The notes beneath the pieces were generated by a model, which had not been told where the DNA came from, did no database searches, and saw nothing but the letters and a program-made list of their open reading frames with translations. Source: Rhizophagus clarus (lineage: Eukaryota > Glomeromycota > Glomeromycetes > Glomerales > Glomeraceae). Taken from it: a stretch of DNA of 64,000 nt. Within the stretch, counting starts at the first letter, position 1; every line of letters starts with the position of its first letter. This document shows positions 11,620-24,604 of the stretch, one piece after another. Where the stretch lies: NCBI GenBank assembly GCA_015698045.1, contig BLAL01000257.1:372001-436000 (forward strand), in the 5' to 3' direction. The position numbers and the translations under genes were made by a program.

Positions 11620-14600
11620 ACGTTTATTGTAGGAATTAGCTCGGTAAATCAATGTCAGAATAGGGTACCGTAGCAGGATTTTCAAAAGGGAAATCAGATG
11701 CGGGCAAGTTTTATATTAATGTTGACGTTAACATTTCATTTAATTGAATGAACTGGAATTCAATGTAGACCCATACCCACTCCCGCTTCTCTCACATGAA
11801 TCAGTGTACTTAATTATGATTTTGGGATATGAATCAAAAAAAAATGGTTTTTGATGATCCCTGTTACAAATTATTGAGAGTAATTTTCATTTCTTTTACT
11901 TTTATAGTTAGCACCTTGGAATTACAACTACCCCAAGAACAAATTTTTGGTAACGTGACTCACATTTATCTTAGAAAATTTTTGCAGTTATGGTTGTTTT
12001 GGTTGTTTTTCAAAAGAAAAATAAATAAATAAATAAAATAAAGAGAATATTTATCTTTAAAATGCTTGTTCTTAACTGTTAATAAAAAAAATTCAAAAAA
12101 CGTTTATTAAATTTAACTGTTAAAATATTTTAATATTTTTTATGGTTCTTTTCACTTTATAAAATTTACTGTGTTTTTTTTTTATTTATTAAAATAAGCC
12201 TAATAAATTGTTTTTATTCAATAAATCTTTATATTATTTATATGATAATTTAATAATTGTAATAAAAAGATAATTATTATAATGTATTAAATAGAAAAGT
12301 CTTCCTCAAAACTTGATGTTCACCTTTAATACTCCAAAGATCGCGAAAAATTTTCAATAAATTTTATATTTTACACGTAGAAAACGCGTTTTTATTTTCA
12401 GGACACAATAAAAATAAGGAATAGAATAGAATAAATAAACTATAATAAGAAAGAGTAATATACATTTAAGGCAAAGTTACAGGGAAAAATACGCATTAAA
12501 GTGAGAAGTAAGAACTATGATTAATATTTTGTAACTTGTATGTTTAATTATAATAGTCAAAATGATATCATCTACTCATATATTATATTAATGTTATTAC
12601 TAAAATTTTTTTAATTAGTCACAATTTGTAAAAAACAAACTATTACTCAATATCATATACTGTACATCAGATGTAATAGTTTAATAATATTGTATCATTG
12701 CAAACTCATAAGGTTTGTTCCTTTTATATTATTCTTATTATCATGTAACATAACAAAATATAATTAAAATTTTTTAATAAAAAGATATTTTGACAAACTA
12801 TTCTATAATTTGTATGTGTATAATATATTTTTAATTTTAATAATCAAAATAATATCATAATTTACAAACTATTAGTCATTGTTACATCAGATGCATAATA
12901 ACAGTCAAAATGACATCATAATTACTCTATAAGACAAACTATTAGTCATTAACACATCAGATGCATAATAGTTTAATAATATTACATCATTGCAAACTCA
13001 TGTCACATGATGATAAGAAAAATATAAATATGCATCAAATAAATTTATTTCCTACTAAAAAATTTTTTGCACTCAATTTTTTGTAATTATTCTTTGGATT
13101 TTTTCTTCATGGTAAGTAACATTTTATGTTTTTGCAAGAGAAGGAATTCACATGTACATGGCTCTTTTTGCTAGGCAGATTTATTTGGTAGATTTATTTG
13201 CTGAGGATCAGCTGAGCCTGAGAGAAACTGAGGTTCTATAGTTGTTTTTAATGATCAACAATATGGCAAGTAGAATAGGTTTTAGTAAACATTTATGGAT
13301 TTAAATTTCAATGTATTTTTAGTTTTGTTTTTTTTAAAAATTATTTTATAGCTTTTTTTTTTAATTCTTTTTTTTTATTTTTCATGACTTTTCTTTATTT
13401 ATCTTTATTTTTCTTTATTTTCTTTTCTTTTATTATTTTTTTTTGAGATTAACAACTATAGCATGTGACTGTATGAGGTACCTCTATGCACCTTGCTCTC
13501 TTGTGTGATAGTACTTCTCATAGGGTTTGATATGACTTGCCACCATATTAATCCTTTTTTTATTTTTATTTTTTAGAAGCATTATTCAAATACTTATACA
13601 GAAAGGACTAAGATATAAAAATATATGGGACTGAAGGCTACCTTATTTTTATTATATTTAATAACTTAATAAAAATTTAAATTTTAAAAAAAGTTTTTTT
13701 TTAATGTTTGAATCGCAATAAAGTTATGCTATTTAATAAATGTTAGTAAATTTATCAGCCTTTACCTTTATATGTATTGGCTGAATATATTCAAATTAAA
13801 GTCATGTCAAGAAACATTATTTTGTTTACCGTTAGCCAATATTCAAATTATTGGTAACATTACTGAAAATGATAATAAAAAAAGCATACTATTCTATTAT
13901 TTTGATTTTCTTAAAGGATTCTCTTGTTTAATTTACGATTACTTGTTTTTCATTTTTTCTGTTAATTATACTGTATTTGTGAAATTTATCTTATTAGTTT
14001 TTTATTAATAATGTGCGCTGACTGTAATAGTGACTATTAAGATTCATTTTTTAAAAGAAATAATAAGATAATTTTGTATACTAGTTTTATATGAAGGGAA
14101 TTTACAATGAAATTTTCATTTTATATATTAATACTTATAATTTGAATTGTTGTTACTTACGGTATGTCAAATTCTTTATATCCATTTAAATATTTCGTTA
14201 TATTATCAGTTATATGTTTCATTATTTATCGTTTTGATGGTAAAAAAAAATTGATAGTCAAAGAAACCCTATTATGATAATATCAAATAAAAAGAAAAAT
14301 AAATAAATCTCTACATATTTGACTTGTTATAAAGTTACAATAAAATGTTTAGATTCTTTTGATTAGGTAAATTTCTTAAACGTGAGGTAGATTGAAAATA
14401 GTAAGAGTGATCAAAGACATTATTTTTTTATATATTGATAATTTTTTCCTTTGGAGTGATACAATAGACTCGAAATTACTTTTCAGGAAAATGTCCCCTT
14501 ACGAGAATATGCTAAATTTTTCAATATGGGCGAGAGAGATAAAAACAGATTTTGAAATTCGACAGCAATAAGAAGAGATTATACGTTGGATATTTTATAG

Positions 14601-16030
14601 CAAAGAAAAATTAATAATCTGGGCTTCGAAATTTTTGACGTGTCGTAGAACTTTAGTATTATTGTATTGCTAAAAAATAAACACATGTTAATTATAGTCT
14701 ATAAAAACTATTTTTGATATTTTACTACTTTATACATTTTAATCCACCCAACCTAATATCAATAATAAACCATCAAAAATTATAGTTTTTATAAAGTTAT
14801 TAATATAATAAAATTTTTATAAACAATATATTTAGTCATGTATCTATATATTATTTTTTTGCTCTTTGCTAGAGAATCTAAAGAAATAGCTTTTGATAAA
14901 TAATACGTTAACGGCGAGATTTTGATTTAACAAGAGTTCAAATCACTAATTTTACTACTTTGTTTACCGGTTAATGTGATTGTCTGATACATTCAACTGA
15001 TTAAAGTCATTTTTCGGTCTTTTCAAATGACTTTCATATCTTTCGTAGAATTTTGACTATTGAAGCATGAAAAATTATAGATATGTTTGTTAAAAAGTCT
15101 GAAGTAACTAGTAGAAAAAAAATTAGTGTTACTTGTATTCTTCTAATAAAATTTATTGTGCTATATATATTACATTTATTGCTAATAAATTGGAACTTCA
15201 TCATTATTTTCGTTGGTTAAAAAAATTGGATTAACTCTTCTAAATATCTTCTAAAGATAGATGAAAACATTTTTTCGTTGCAAAGAGAAATTGAAAGGGC
15301 CTTAAAAAAGTGTTATCAGGAAAATTATGAGAATTAATTATACGAATCATTAAATATACCAAAATTTAATAAGTTAATAAGTGTAAATGGTTAAATAAGT
15401 TAAAAGTTAATATTTTATAGTCGATCACAAAAGAAGTAAAATCATCAAGTTCGTTGAACTCTAGCTGGAACATTGAAGTATAAACAAATTAAATTTTTTT
15501 AACTAAAACTTACAAATTTCAAACAAATTTAGAATATCAAAATAAATTGTACAAAATTTGTTTATTAAATGTTACAATAAATCTCACAATATGAATCATA
15601 CGTTTAAATTTTATAAAAAATAAAAATTTATTAAATTAAACTAATTACTCCTCACTAATTAACTTGTTTATTACTTACTTAACCTACTCTATGATCTTAT
15701 TCCTCGCTAATTTCCTCTACATTGTTTTTTCTAAATTACTTTTTTATTTATCTTAATGTCTTATTCTTTTTTTAGGTAACTCATCTTATTCTTCCTCCCT
15801 TTTTTACGCACCTTATTCCTGCTTTTTTACCACTTTTATGTATATATATATATATCATCTTTTTACACATCTTGTTTTATTCTTCTCTTTTTACATTTCT
15901 TACTCCATTCTTTTATACATCTTTTTTTTTTTATGTATTTCACATTTTATATTCGCATTTTACACGTCACATTCCATCTTTTCCATAATTTGCTTTTCCT
16001 ATAACATGAATAGTTCAAAATATTTTATTG
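11620..16030. other. AT-rich intergenic region
   Basis: More than 4 kb without a credible gene. Open frames at 11829-12032, 13772-14008 and 15838-16047 encode only low-complexity Phe/Leu/Ile/Tyr-rich strings typical of T-rich DNA. A diverged repeat cluster lies at 12630-13010, and 15700-15990 is unusually pyrimidine-rich on the plus strand. No RNA gene was recognised. Confidence 0.5.
12630..13010. repeat. Diverged tandem repeats with CAAACTATTAGTCATT motif
   Basis: The string ACAAACTATTA(C/G)TCA followed by ACATCAGATG(C)(T)AATA and often TTTAATAATATT...CATTGCAAACTCAT occurs near 12636, 12865 and 12943. Spacing and completeness vary, so this is an old tandem or clustered repeat rather than a fresh array. 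Confidence 0.5.
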
Positions 16031-16039
16031 AAAATAATA

Positions 16040-16500
16040 AGTTTTAAAAGCAATTTAACGAAGCTGATCTTTTAATCTCTTCAGCATATCCAAATTTTTT
16101 ATGGAGCCATGTATTTAATTCTTCCCAAATTAAATCTATATTATCATCTAACTTACACTTCATTATCAGATGCAAATCATTTTATTAGTATTAAATCAAG
16201 GTTATGAGGCCTAAGCTCAATACCTGTATTAGAATTATCAACAATATTGGTTTGGGATAAAGAAGATGATAAAGTATCCACTAATAATTAATTATTGTTA
16301 TTAAATTTAGCCTAATAATTTATTAAAAGCATTTTTATTAGTGATAAATAAATTATAATTTATACATCAATAATAAATAATTAATTAAATTATTACCTGT
16401 TCAGAATCAACCTGCTTTTCAATGTTTCTTTTACATTTTATTGCAAATCTTCAATGGCCGTATTGGCTCTTATTTCTGAATTATTAGATTTTTTTTCTAA
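16040..16500 (-). pseudogene. Decayed coding relic, possibly coiled-coil
   Basis: On the minus strand, protein-like pieces appear in different frames, for example NNSEIRANTAIEDL near 16480-16440 and DNIDLIWEELNTWLHKK near 16150-16100, separated by stops and an AT-rich insert that has intron-like ends (GTAATA...TTAG). The family is not recognised. The combination of a charged helical stretch and a Trp-rich end resembles recurrent fungal gene families, but this is a weak impression. Confidence 0.3.
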
Positions 16501-17039
16501 TAAATAAATTAATTTTATGAAGTAAATTGAAAAATGGCATCTATTCTATTTTGGTTTTGCTTTTAAATTTTTATTTCTTAGTTTGTTTCTTTAGCATGTC
16601 ACTTTTTTTTTCAAATATACTCCTAGTTTTCCGTCTTAAAATAATAACAAATTAATATATTAGATTAGAAATAAAAATATGAATATTAACAAATACGTAT
16701 ATAATAACATACATTGTTCTCTTCATTCAATATATCTTTATTGACAATTACTACTATTACAATTTTTTTCTTGATATTTTGTCATAATGATCTTGTATAT
16801 TTTTTAAAAAAACAAAAGAAAAAAAATTTTTTTTTTTTGTGGCTTTGTAAGAACGCACGCCATCTATTGTTATAAGTATAAATTTGAAATAAAGATTAAC
16901 AAATCATATTTGAACAGATCATTGTTATTGACACGTAACACAGGTACGATGTATCGTGTCACAAAATGATTGGACATCTTCCAACAAATGTAATTTTTTT
17001 TTTATAAAATATTCCAAATGAAGTTACACCATGTTAGGT

Positions 17040-18620
17040 TGTTTCATTTTGATCAGAGGTACTACTTTCACATTGGAAATCAACAAAAATCTCAGGAACT
17101 TTACGCAACAAAAGGAAGCTATCTGGGAGTATAATATGAAATATTTTAAAGATATTGGAAAAGAATCTGGAATAAGTCTCAAGTTATAAAGGTTAGAGAT
17201 TTCTACTAAAAAAAAAATAAATATAAAAACTGAAGCTTAAGAAGGCACGTGGGATATTGATATTGAACGAGAATTTATTGGTAGCTCAACCTGGATAATT
17301 GCTAATGAATTCCTGGATCCACCTCCAGAAGAATTCATACACATAATTGTACAACAATCCATCACAACTGGTGAATTGTTTACCTACAAAACAAGAAATT
17401 CTCGATTTCAATTTGATCCAAGAAATTCATCTTATTATATGTATGGTTTGATCAGGAAAAAGGGGATTGAAATAATTGGGAGAAGAACAAAACAGTAAAA
17501 GAGTCAATTGTATAATTTTTAAGATTTCAACTAAGACAAAATCATCATTTTAACACATATAGACACAAATCAGATTCAAATATTGTTTTACCACTCATAA
17601 AATAATGGAGAATATAGAAAAACTTGGCGAGGATGAATCTATTTATCCAAATCAATCACATTACCATTTCTATATCCAGTTCCGAAAATTTTAGCAGATA
17701 GATTACTATTAACATAATGGTTTTTCCACCTTCATTAGAAGAAAGGAATTCAAGAAAGTTTTAGAAACCATAAACACATCTCAATTTTGTACTGGCTATA
17801 TGAAATTATTTGTATACAGTATCATTAGATATGGAAAGTCACATATCCCTTCAGCAATTACATGTTTCTTATCAAAAAAAGAAAGTCGTGTTGTATATTT
17901 TCCTGATTGTCACCAACTAGTTGCGGACCCAGAAGATTATGTCAAGACGGCCTAATTCTTGCGTACCAAGATGATAATACAAAAATAAATAAAATTAATT
18001 TCTGTGAAAATTTTAAAAGTTTGTAGAACATTGAAAGAATGATAATATTTCATTGTAGAACAAATTAGACATGATATTGAAAAAATGATCAATTATCATT
18101 ACTATGTTATAGGCACTTCAGCAAATTATTTGCAAAAAGCTGATACAAACTTTTTGAAGGATTCAATAAGGTAACCTTCCTTGTATTTTTTTTATTGTTA
18201 ATGTTCTATATACTAACATAATATTCATTATTTTATTTAGGAAGAGACGAAGTATATTACTGTCTTGCCAGCAATGAATCAACAGCAGAAGACATGAATC
18301 AAAGACATCATTGGCATTCTTAACCTTACTACTGGAAGATAGTCACATAAATTTTAATATTTTATTTTGTGCTATACGGAGACTAACTTTATTTATATGA
18401 GCATACCAGTTAATGTCATCATTCTTACAAATAATTTCCTACAGATTGCTATGGTCATAGTTATTATGATCAATTGATCATCCCTCCTTCTGTGTTGAAA
18501 ATAACAAATTCTATCGGATTAGTTCGGAATTGAAAGCTTGTTTAACTCTATGGAAAGAGCAGAATAGAAATATGGATTGATATAAGTTTGATCAAGATAT
18601 TCAAGAATATCCATTGGATT
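17040..18620 (+). pseudogene. Crinkler (CRN)-type P-loop NTPase relic
   Basis: Protein-like segments on the plus strand in several frames follow the order expected for the Crinkler-type NTPase family: an acidic N-terminal part (WDIDIEREFIGSSTWIIANE near 17250-17310), a degraded P-loop region IIRYGKSHIPSAITCFL, and RVVYFPDCHQLVADPEDYVK near 17890-17950 that corresponds to the conserved block after the Walker A loop. EQIRHDIEKMI and YYVIGTSANYLQKA follow near 18060-18140. The first glycines of the P-loop are lost. Several stops and frameshifts make it a pseudogene. CRN proteins are known as secreted or intracellular effectors in oomycetes and some fungi. It lies about 400 bp upstream of another decayed gene, the PP2C relic. 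Confidence 0.6.
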
Positions 18621-18995
18621 TGTAGCAGGAAAAGTAACGTTTGTAAGAATAGAATTATATAAATTTTTGATTGTTATAGCTAGTATAGATGTAATTTTTC
18701 ATTGAGTGATTAGATTTATTTTTTATTTTTGTATTATAAATAAAAAAGCAGATGTATGGCTATCAAATAATCATTGACAATTACGCTATATTATCACAAT
18801 TAATAACAAAAGAAAAAAAATGATGAAAAAATGATATAACTGATAAAGCAAGCTGACCTTTTCTTTGTTTGAAACTTTTGCGAGTTTTTAATATAAAAAA
18901 TTAAAAACTTATTAAACCTTGAACCTAACTAATAAAATAATTTGATAATTTTTTTCACACCCCAATCTGTTCTTGGATTATAAAAAAGGATAAAA

Positions 18996-20286
18996 ATGGC
19001 AACACTACTTTTAAAACCAGTTACAGAGAAACACTCAAATTGTGGCTCTGACGACCGTCTGTTATTTTCTTCGTCTGCAATGCAAGGTTGGCGTGAAGAC
19101 ATGGAAGACGCGCATACTGCCGAATTGATGCTTAAATACAAAGAAGGTTATAGTTTTTTGGTGTTTACGACGGTCACTGCGATACATACTTTAATTGTTA
19201 TAATTAATAAATTATTTTTTTTTCGTTTCGTGTATTTTAAGGATCAAAAGCTGCTAATTTTTGTAATGCTCATCTACATGAACGTATTGCTAGTGACCCT
19301 GCATTTCCTAATAATATTGAAGAGGCTAAAAAAAGTGGATTCTTAGGGATTGATGAGGATTTAAGAAATGGTATAAAATTCAATTGATGATTATTGATAG
19401 AAGCTTTATTTTATTTAATATGTTGGTCTTAATTTAGATACATAATCTGCTAATGATCCCCTGGCTGTGTCGTTGTTACTGCAATCATTACGCCTCAAAA
19501 TCATGTTTACGTTGTATGTTTTTATTTAATTATTCATTTATTAATTTTAGCAAATATTTTATACTCTTATCTTTCTTTTTTATAGGGAAACGCAGGCGAT
19601 TGTTGTACTGTTATCAACGAAATGGAATTGCAAATCCTATGTCAAATGATCATAAACCTTTTAAAAAGATAAAACTTTTAAAAAAAAGATTTCACTTATT
19701 AATAAAAAAAACATAATAATATTTTTATATCTTTTTATTGTAGGTTAATATGATCGTATTACAAAAGCTGGTGGTTAATTCAAGGATGATCGAGTGGATG
19801 GTATGGTTCCCATTGTTTTCTACTTGTGGTTTTGTAGTGATTAATTAAAATTGTCTCTTGTCAAAACTATCAAAGCTTCATAAATTGATTTTTTTTTTTT
19901 TTGCATACTATATTTAATAGATAATTTGCCGTATCACGTGTTATTGATGACTTAAAATATAAACAAAATCCAGATTTACCACCAGAACATCAAATCATAA
20001 CAGGTCTGGTTATAATTCCCTTTTTTGTTTAATTGTATTCTTTTTGTACTTAATAATATATTATTTACAGCGTATCCTGATGTCGAAAAAAAGGAAATCA
20101 CAGCGAATCTTCTTAAAATGAAGTTTGCGAAAATTTGATGGATGAATGTTTACCTGGATGGGTTTCCCATTCTTATTATGGAATAGGAACTGATAATATG
20201 ACTGTTATTATTGCCGGTTTTCTCATCTCAATGGTAGGACTATAGAAAATTGGTATAAATGGATGGATGAAAGATATGAAAAATAG
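18996..20286 (+). pseudogene. PP2C-type (PPM) Ser/Thr phosphatase pseudogene
   Basis: The ATG at 18996 opens a clear PPM phosphatase: SAMQGWREDMEDAH (motif 1) is intact. GVYDGH then continues only after a frameshift in a T run near 19155. Further exons give SKAANFCNAHLHERIASDP (19242-19370), VVVTAIITPQNHVYV (about 19460-19515), GNAGDCCTVINE (about 19585), VSRVIDDLKYKQNPDLPPEH (about 19930-20000), YPDVEKKEIT (about 20070) and GIGTDNMTVIIAG (about 20180-20216). The end NGRTIENWYKWMDERYEK, with a stop at 20284-20286, is in yet another frame. At least five frame changes and a stop after KAGG show loss of function, although the metal-binding motifs DGH and DNMT are still readable. Intron positions remain visible, so this is a decayed original gene and not a processed copy. 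Confidence 0.85.
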
Positions 20287-20733
20287 GAAAGAAGTGATGA
20301 ATCTTTCAATGAATTGTGTTTCTAATTGATTGCAGGTACAGGAGAAACAAAATATTGCACTAATCAGACAAGGAAAATAAAAATAGTCAAACAAATTATC
20401 AAGAATAAATTTATATTTAGCAAATTGATCAATATTTTATTATTGCAAGAAATTCTTTTTTTTTTTTTTTTTTAAAGGAATAAAGGAATGCACTTTTAAT
20501 ATCGACGCAAGAGCGATCACGGAAATAATAAAAAAAGCTGCTTCATTTCTTTCAATCAAAAAAAGTTTTTAAGTCGTAGAGGGTTGTATTTCGATTTATT
20601 AAACTTGTTTTATTAATGTAAAAAATTCAGAGTGTTCAATTTTACAAACGTATTATACGTTATCTAAATATATTATACCACGTAATAATAACGTTTTTTA
20701 TTTTCAACAAATATTGTAGCGAAGTACTAACAG

Positions 20734-23700
20734 CAGTGTTCGGTAATGACCTGGTCATTTGACCATTTTTCGGATTAGGAATCATTTGGCCAAATGATAC
20801 CCTATCATTTGGCATTTGTCATTTTGTCATTTCGCAAATGACCAAATGCCAAATGATTGGGTGTCATTTGACTGTCATTTGCATCATTTGTCATTTGGTC
20901 ATTTGTCACTAAAATATAGAAAGACTATTGGACAATTTAATTACATCATCACGTGATGTACAATCGCAAAATCATAGTCGCCTAACTAATGACACAGCAA
21001 AAATTATTAATATTGTATGCATAAATAAAATTTCACATGCGAAAAATAGGTTCTATATGCAGTATATGAGTTACAATTCTTGCAAAATTTATTAGCTTTT
21101 ATTGCTTTTGTTGATGAAATAAACCCATTGATGAAATAACTCTATTGATGAAATGATGATCGGTGAATAATAATCTTGTCGGTAAATCACTATTGGTGAG
21201 ATTATTGATAGTGAGACAATTTTCATTAAATAAATGTAATATTATCTATAACTAGGGAACGGGAACCATTGTTAAGTCCGGAGCTTATTTATTATTACAC
21301 ATCAGTAAGTCAGAAAAATATATTGTAAGGATATGCATTGCCTGCATATACAATTGTAACAATCGTTATACATTCTGTTAAGTTTTAGGCAAGCGTATAA
21401 TGTGTTAAACATTGAAAAATGTGCAGATTTATGTTATTTTATATATAAAACAACATACAGTAAAACAATGATAGTTTAAAAACACATACAGTATATAAAA
21501 TGTTATTTAATATTAAACAATACATATCATATATTAGTTAACATGCATATTATCATATATTAGTTTTTTTTTATTAACAAGAATCAAATGTGCAAAAAAA
21601 TTATCGTATATTAGTTAACTTGTATAAAAATGCATATTTTGATATTAAACAATACACCATGTAACACCACACTACAAAATGCATTATACTAAAGTATTAT
21701 AATGTTAAAAAATAATAAATTGTTTTGGCCTCTAACCAATAATTTCACGCTTTCTCTCTTCATCCGTTCCTTTTTTTCCCTTTTGCTTTTTTCATAAATT
21801 GTTTTTTTTTATTTCTATATCATAATTTTTATCCTTCAGTCCCTTTTTACAAAGTTTTGTATTCAATTCTGATATTTTTCAGCATCACAAATCAAGACCT
21901 ACGAAGAAAAAGTAAATAAAGAAACATTAGTAAACGCTTCTCAATTAACCAAAATAAAAGATCAGTTTCGTAACAGAAGTTGAAAAACTTACTGTTTTTA
22001 TTTTCCTCATTCAACCAAAAGACGAAACCTATAAAAGAAAGAAATAAAGAAACATCAATAACGTTTCTAGTTTAAAAAGAACAATGTAAATAAAATTAAA
22101 GTTTTGCGAAACTTACCATTTCCAATACCCCAAAACCAAACCCTAAAAAAAACAACAAAACTTTAGTAAACATTTTGCTAACAAATAATAGCTTGAAGAA
22201 AGAATCCATCACGCATCCAGAGATTTAAAAAACTAGTCCCAAAAAAATAGAAATGTAAATAAAAGATTTATTAAATACAAGATTTAAGATAAGAAAACCC
22301 ACCAAAGTTCAACACATACATCCTAAGATCCAAAGAATGGCCGCCTGAAAAAAAAAAATAACAAAACATAAATAAAGTTTCACTAAAAGATAAATAAAAG
22401 AGTTACATCAAAACTACTTAAGACTCACCGAATCCACACTCCAGGTCCATCTAAAGGCTAAGTTCTGAGTAATTAAACGTTCTAACCTGTCTAAAGAAAA
22501 GAGAGAGAACAAAATGTTAGAAAACATTTTGTTAAAAGGAATATATTTAAAGTAATCAATGCCTACCAAAGTTCAACAACCAAATTTAGCTAAAAAAAAA
22601 TCCATTTTCTTATCGATTCCCACGCGTACAAAAATCCTAAAGTACTGGTTGTCTGCAGAGAGAAAAGAACAAAATAATTAGTAATTGTTTCGTTAAAAGA
22701 ACTATTCAAAGAAAAACTCTCACCTTCACCAATTCCCATGTCTAAATGTCCTGAAGTACTGGACGTCTAAAAAAAAGAATAAATGGAATGTTAGTGATCA
22801 TTTCATTAAGACAATATTAAAAAAAGTTTATTGATTAAAACCAAGGTGGGTTCGTCTACAGTTTCATCTTGAACTAGTGATGCTGGAACGCGTTCTGCAA
22901 ATGGATCTAGATTTCACAAATAGTAACAGATCAATTCCGGTCTTCTAAAAAAAAATGTAATAAAATGTAAGTAAAGTTTTGTTGTAGAAACATTTCGAAC
23001 CCTTCTTACCTAATTTTGTATTCTTGTCCGTAAAAAAAGCAGTTTAAAAAAAGGTGAGCATTGGTAAATGTTTCGGTAAAGATTAATTCAAAAAAAAGAA
23101 CCTTTACCAATACTTACATCCAAACTCCAAGAGCGTTCAAGCTGAAGGAATTGTCTAAAAAGAGATAAAAAAACAAAACATTAATACATGTTTTGCCAAG
23201 TGGTTCAAAATATTTTAATACAATACCTGATCTTGAACAACATCTAGGTGAACATGATGGTAATTTCCACGATCGTTTAAAAAAAAAGATAGAATAAAAC
23301 ATTAGAAATGTTTCGTTAAAATAGGTTACTGAAAGAAAAATCTACCAAAAACCCACACTTAGAGATCCGAAGTGTTAGCCTCTAAAAAAAATAAAAAAAA
23401 ATAAAAAAAAAGTTAAAAAAAAAAGTTGAATCTAGTAAAAAAGGCTGGTACTTCACTGAAATTCCACATATCGTCTAAAAAAATGGAAGAAAATGAAATG
23501 TCAATAAACGTTTCATTAAAATAAATTAAAAAAACTTCTACAGCTTCCATACCGAAATCTTGCATGTTCAAATACTCCAAAGAATCGAGTGGCTGTACTT
23601 CCATATATACTCACGAAACCTAGCTGCCTAAAAAAAAGAGTAACTTTTCGTTAAAATTAATTGAAAGTAATAACTAATAAGAAACCTCCCCAAACTTCTG

Positions 23701-24539
23701 ACACATCATCCAAGTACCGAAGAACCGGCTGTCTGCAAAAAAGAATAAACGACGAAATTTTAGTATTTGTTTCGTTAAAATATTAAAAAAATTTATCTCT
23801 CACTCTATTAATTTTTCTAAACTTTTCACGGTCAACCGAAATTTCACACGTTTAAAATTCAAAGAACTGGTTTCCTAAAAAATTAAGTATTTCTACAAAA
23901 AGAAAAAAAACGTTTTATTATAAACGTTTCTTAAATAAAAAAAATATTTTCTTTCTCTTTACCTTGGGTTCGTGTCTGGTGTTTTTTAAAAAAGCACTCC
24001 GTTTAAAAATTTTTTTTTTTCTTTTTTTTTTTTTGCTATTCCGCCAACATTATTAAAAATAAACAAAAAAAAATAAACCGGCTACGTAAAATTATTATAT
24101 CACATGTTTATTAGCCATAAGTTGTAATTAAAGAACCAATCATAGATCGACTCAATTTTCAAGCGGGCGGACATCCAGACATTTGTGTCACCGTGCATAG
24201 TATTATATACTTCGCTTCGCTCCGGACTAAAAAAAAATGGAGTTTATGATTAAATAGGTGTAAAAAAAATTATTTCTACCAATAAAAATAATAATAAATC
24301 ACGTGATTCGATACTCTTTCACTACTATTAAAACTTTTTTTATTACATATACTAAATAAATTTTGTTTTAATATTTTGTTTCTTTATTTTAAAATAAACA
24401 AAATAATTAATAATAATTCTTGAAATATTTAATATTTTTCAAATGACTTAAATGACTGATCATTTGAGTTCCAAATGACAAATGACAAATGACTTGTCAT
24501 TTGAGTCATTTGTCATTTCAAATCATTTACCGAACACCG
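20734..24539. mobile_element. hAT-like DNA transposon without transposase
   Basis: Left end CAGTGTTCGGTAATGA and the inverted right end CGGTGTTCGGTAAATGA bound 3.8 kb. The flanks ACTAACAG (20726-20733) and ACTTACAG (24540-24547) match at 7 of 8 positions, the 8-bp target duplication typical of hAT elements. Both ends carry many subterminal copies of TCATTTG/CAAATGA (20745-20920 and 24425-24530), as expected for transposase binding sites. No transposase frame is present. The interior carries the exon-intron-like array at 21890-23990. Classification is inference from ends, target-site length and subterminal repeats. Confidence 0.75.
21890..23990 (-). repeat. Tandem array of ~17 micro-exon/intron units
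   Basis: Read on the minus strand, a unit of roughly 110-150 bp repeats about 17 times. Each has a T-rich tract ending in TTTTTTAG, an exon-like core of about 26-100 nt and a donor such as GTGAGT, GTAAGT, GTGGGT or GTAGG. Exon-like cores start at 23874, 23732, 23627, 23474, 23381, 23154, 22944, 22766, 22652, 22490, 22344, 22142, 22028 and 21898; near 23277, 23029 and 22237 the acceptor AG is lost. Cores share a start like ACAGCCAGTACTTCGG. Spacers share AACGAAAC(A/G)TTTACTAA, with a branch-point-like TACTAA, then the pyrimidine tract. Frames are not consistently open (cores near 23874, 23381 and 22766 have stops in the shared frame), so a protein is uncertain. Confidence 0.6.
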
Positions 24540-24604
24540 ACTTACAGTACATGATTTGGCTTTAGGCGGCTTACATTGTTTGTATATGTAGCATGGTTAC
24601 AGTA

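Noticed and set aside
14885..14950. tRNA-like GTTCAAATC box
   Set aside because: No matching A box or cloverleaf could be built around it.
15838..16047. Short open frame of Phe/Ile/Tyr/Ser
   Set aside because: T-rich low complexity; no start context or homologous pattern.
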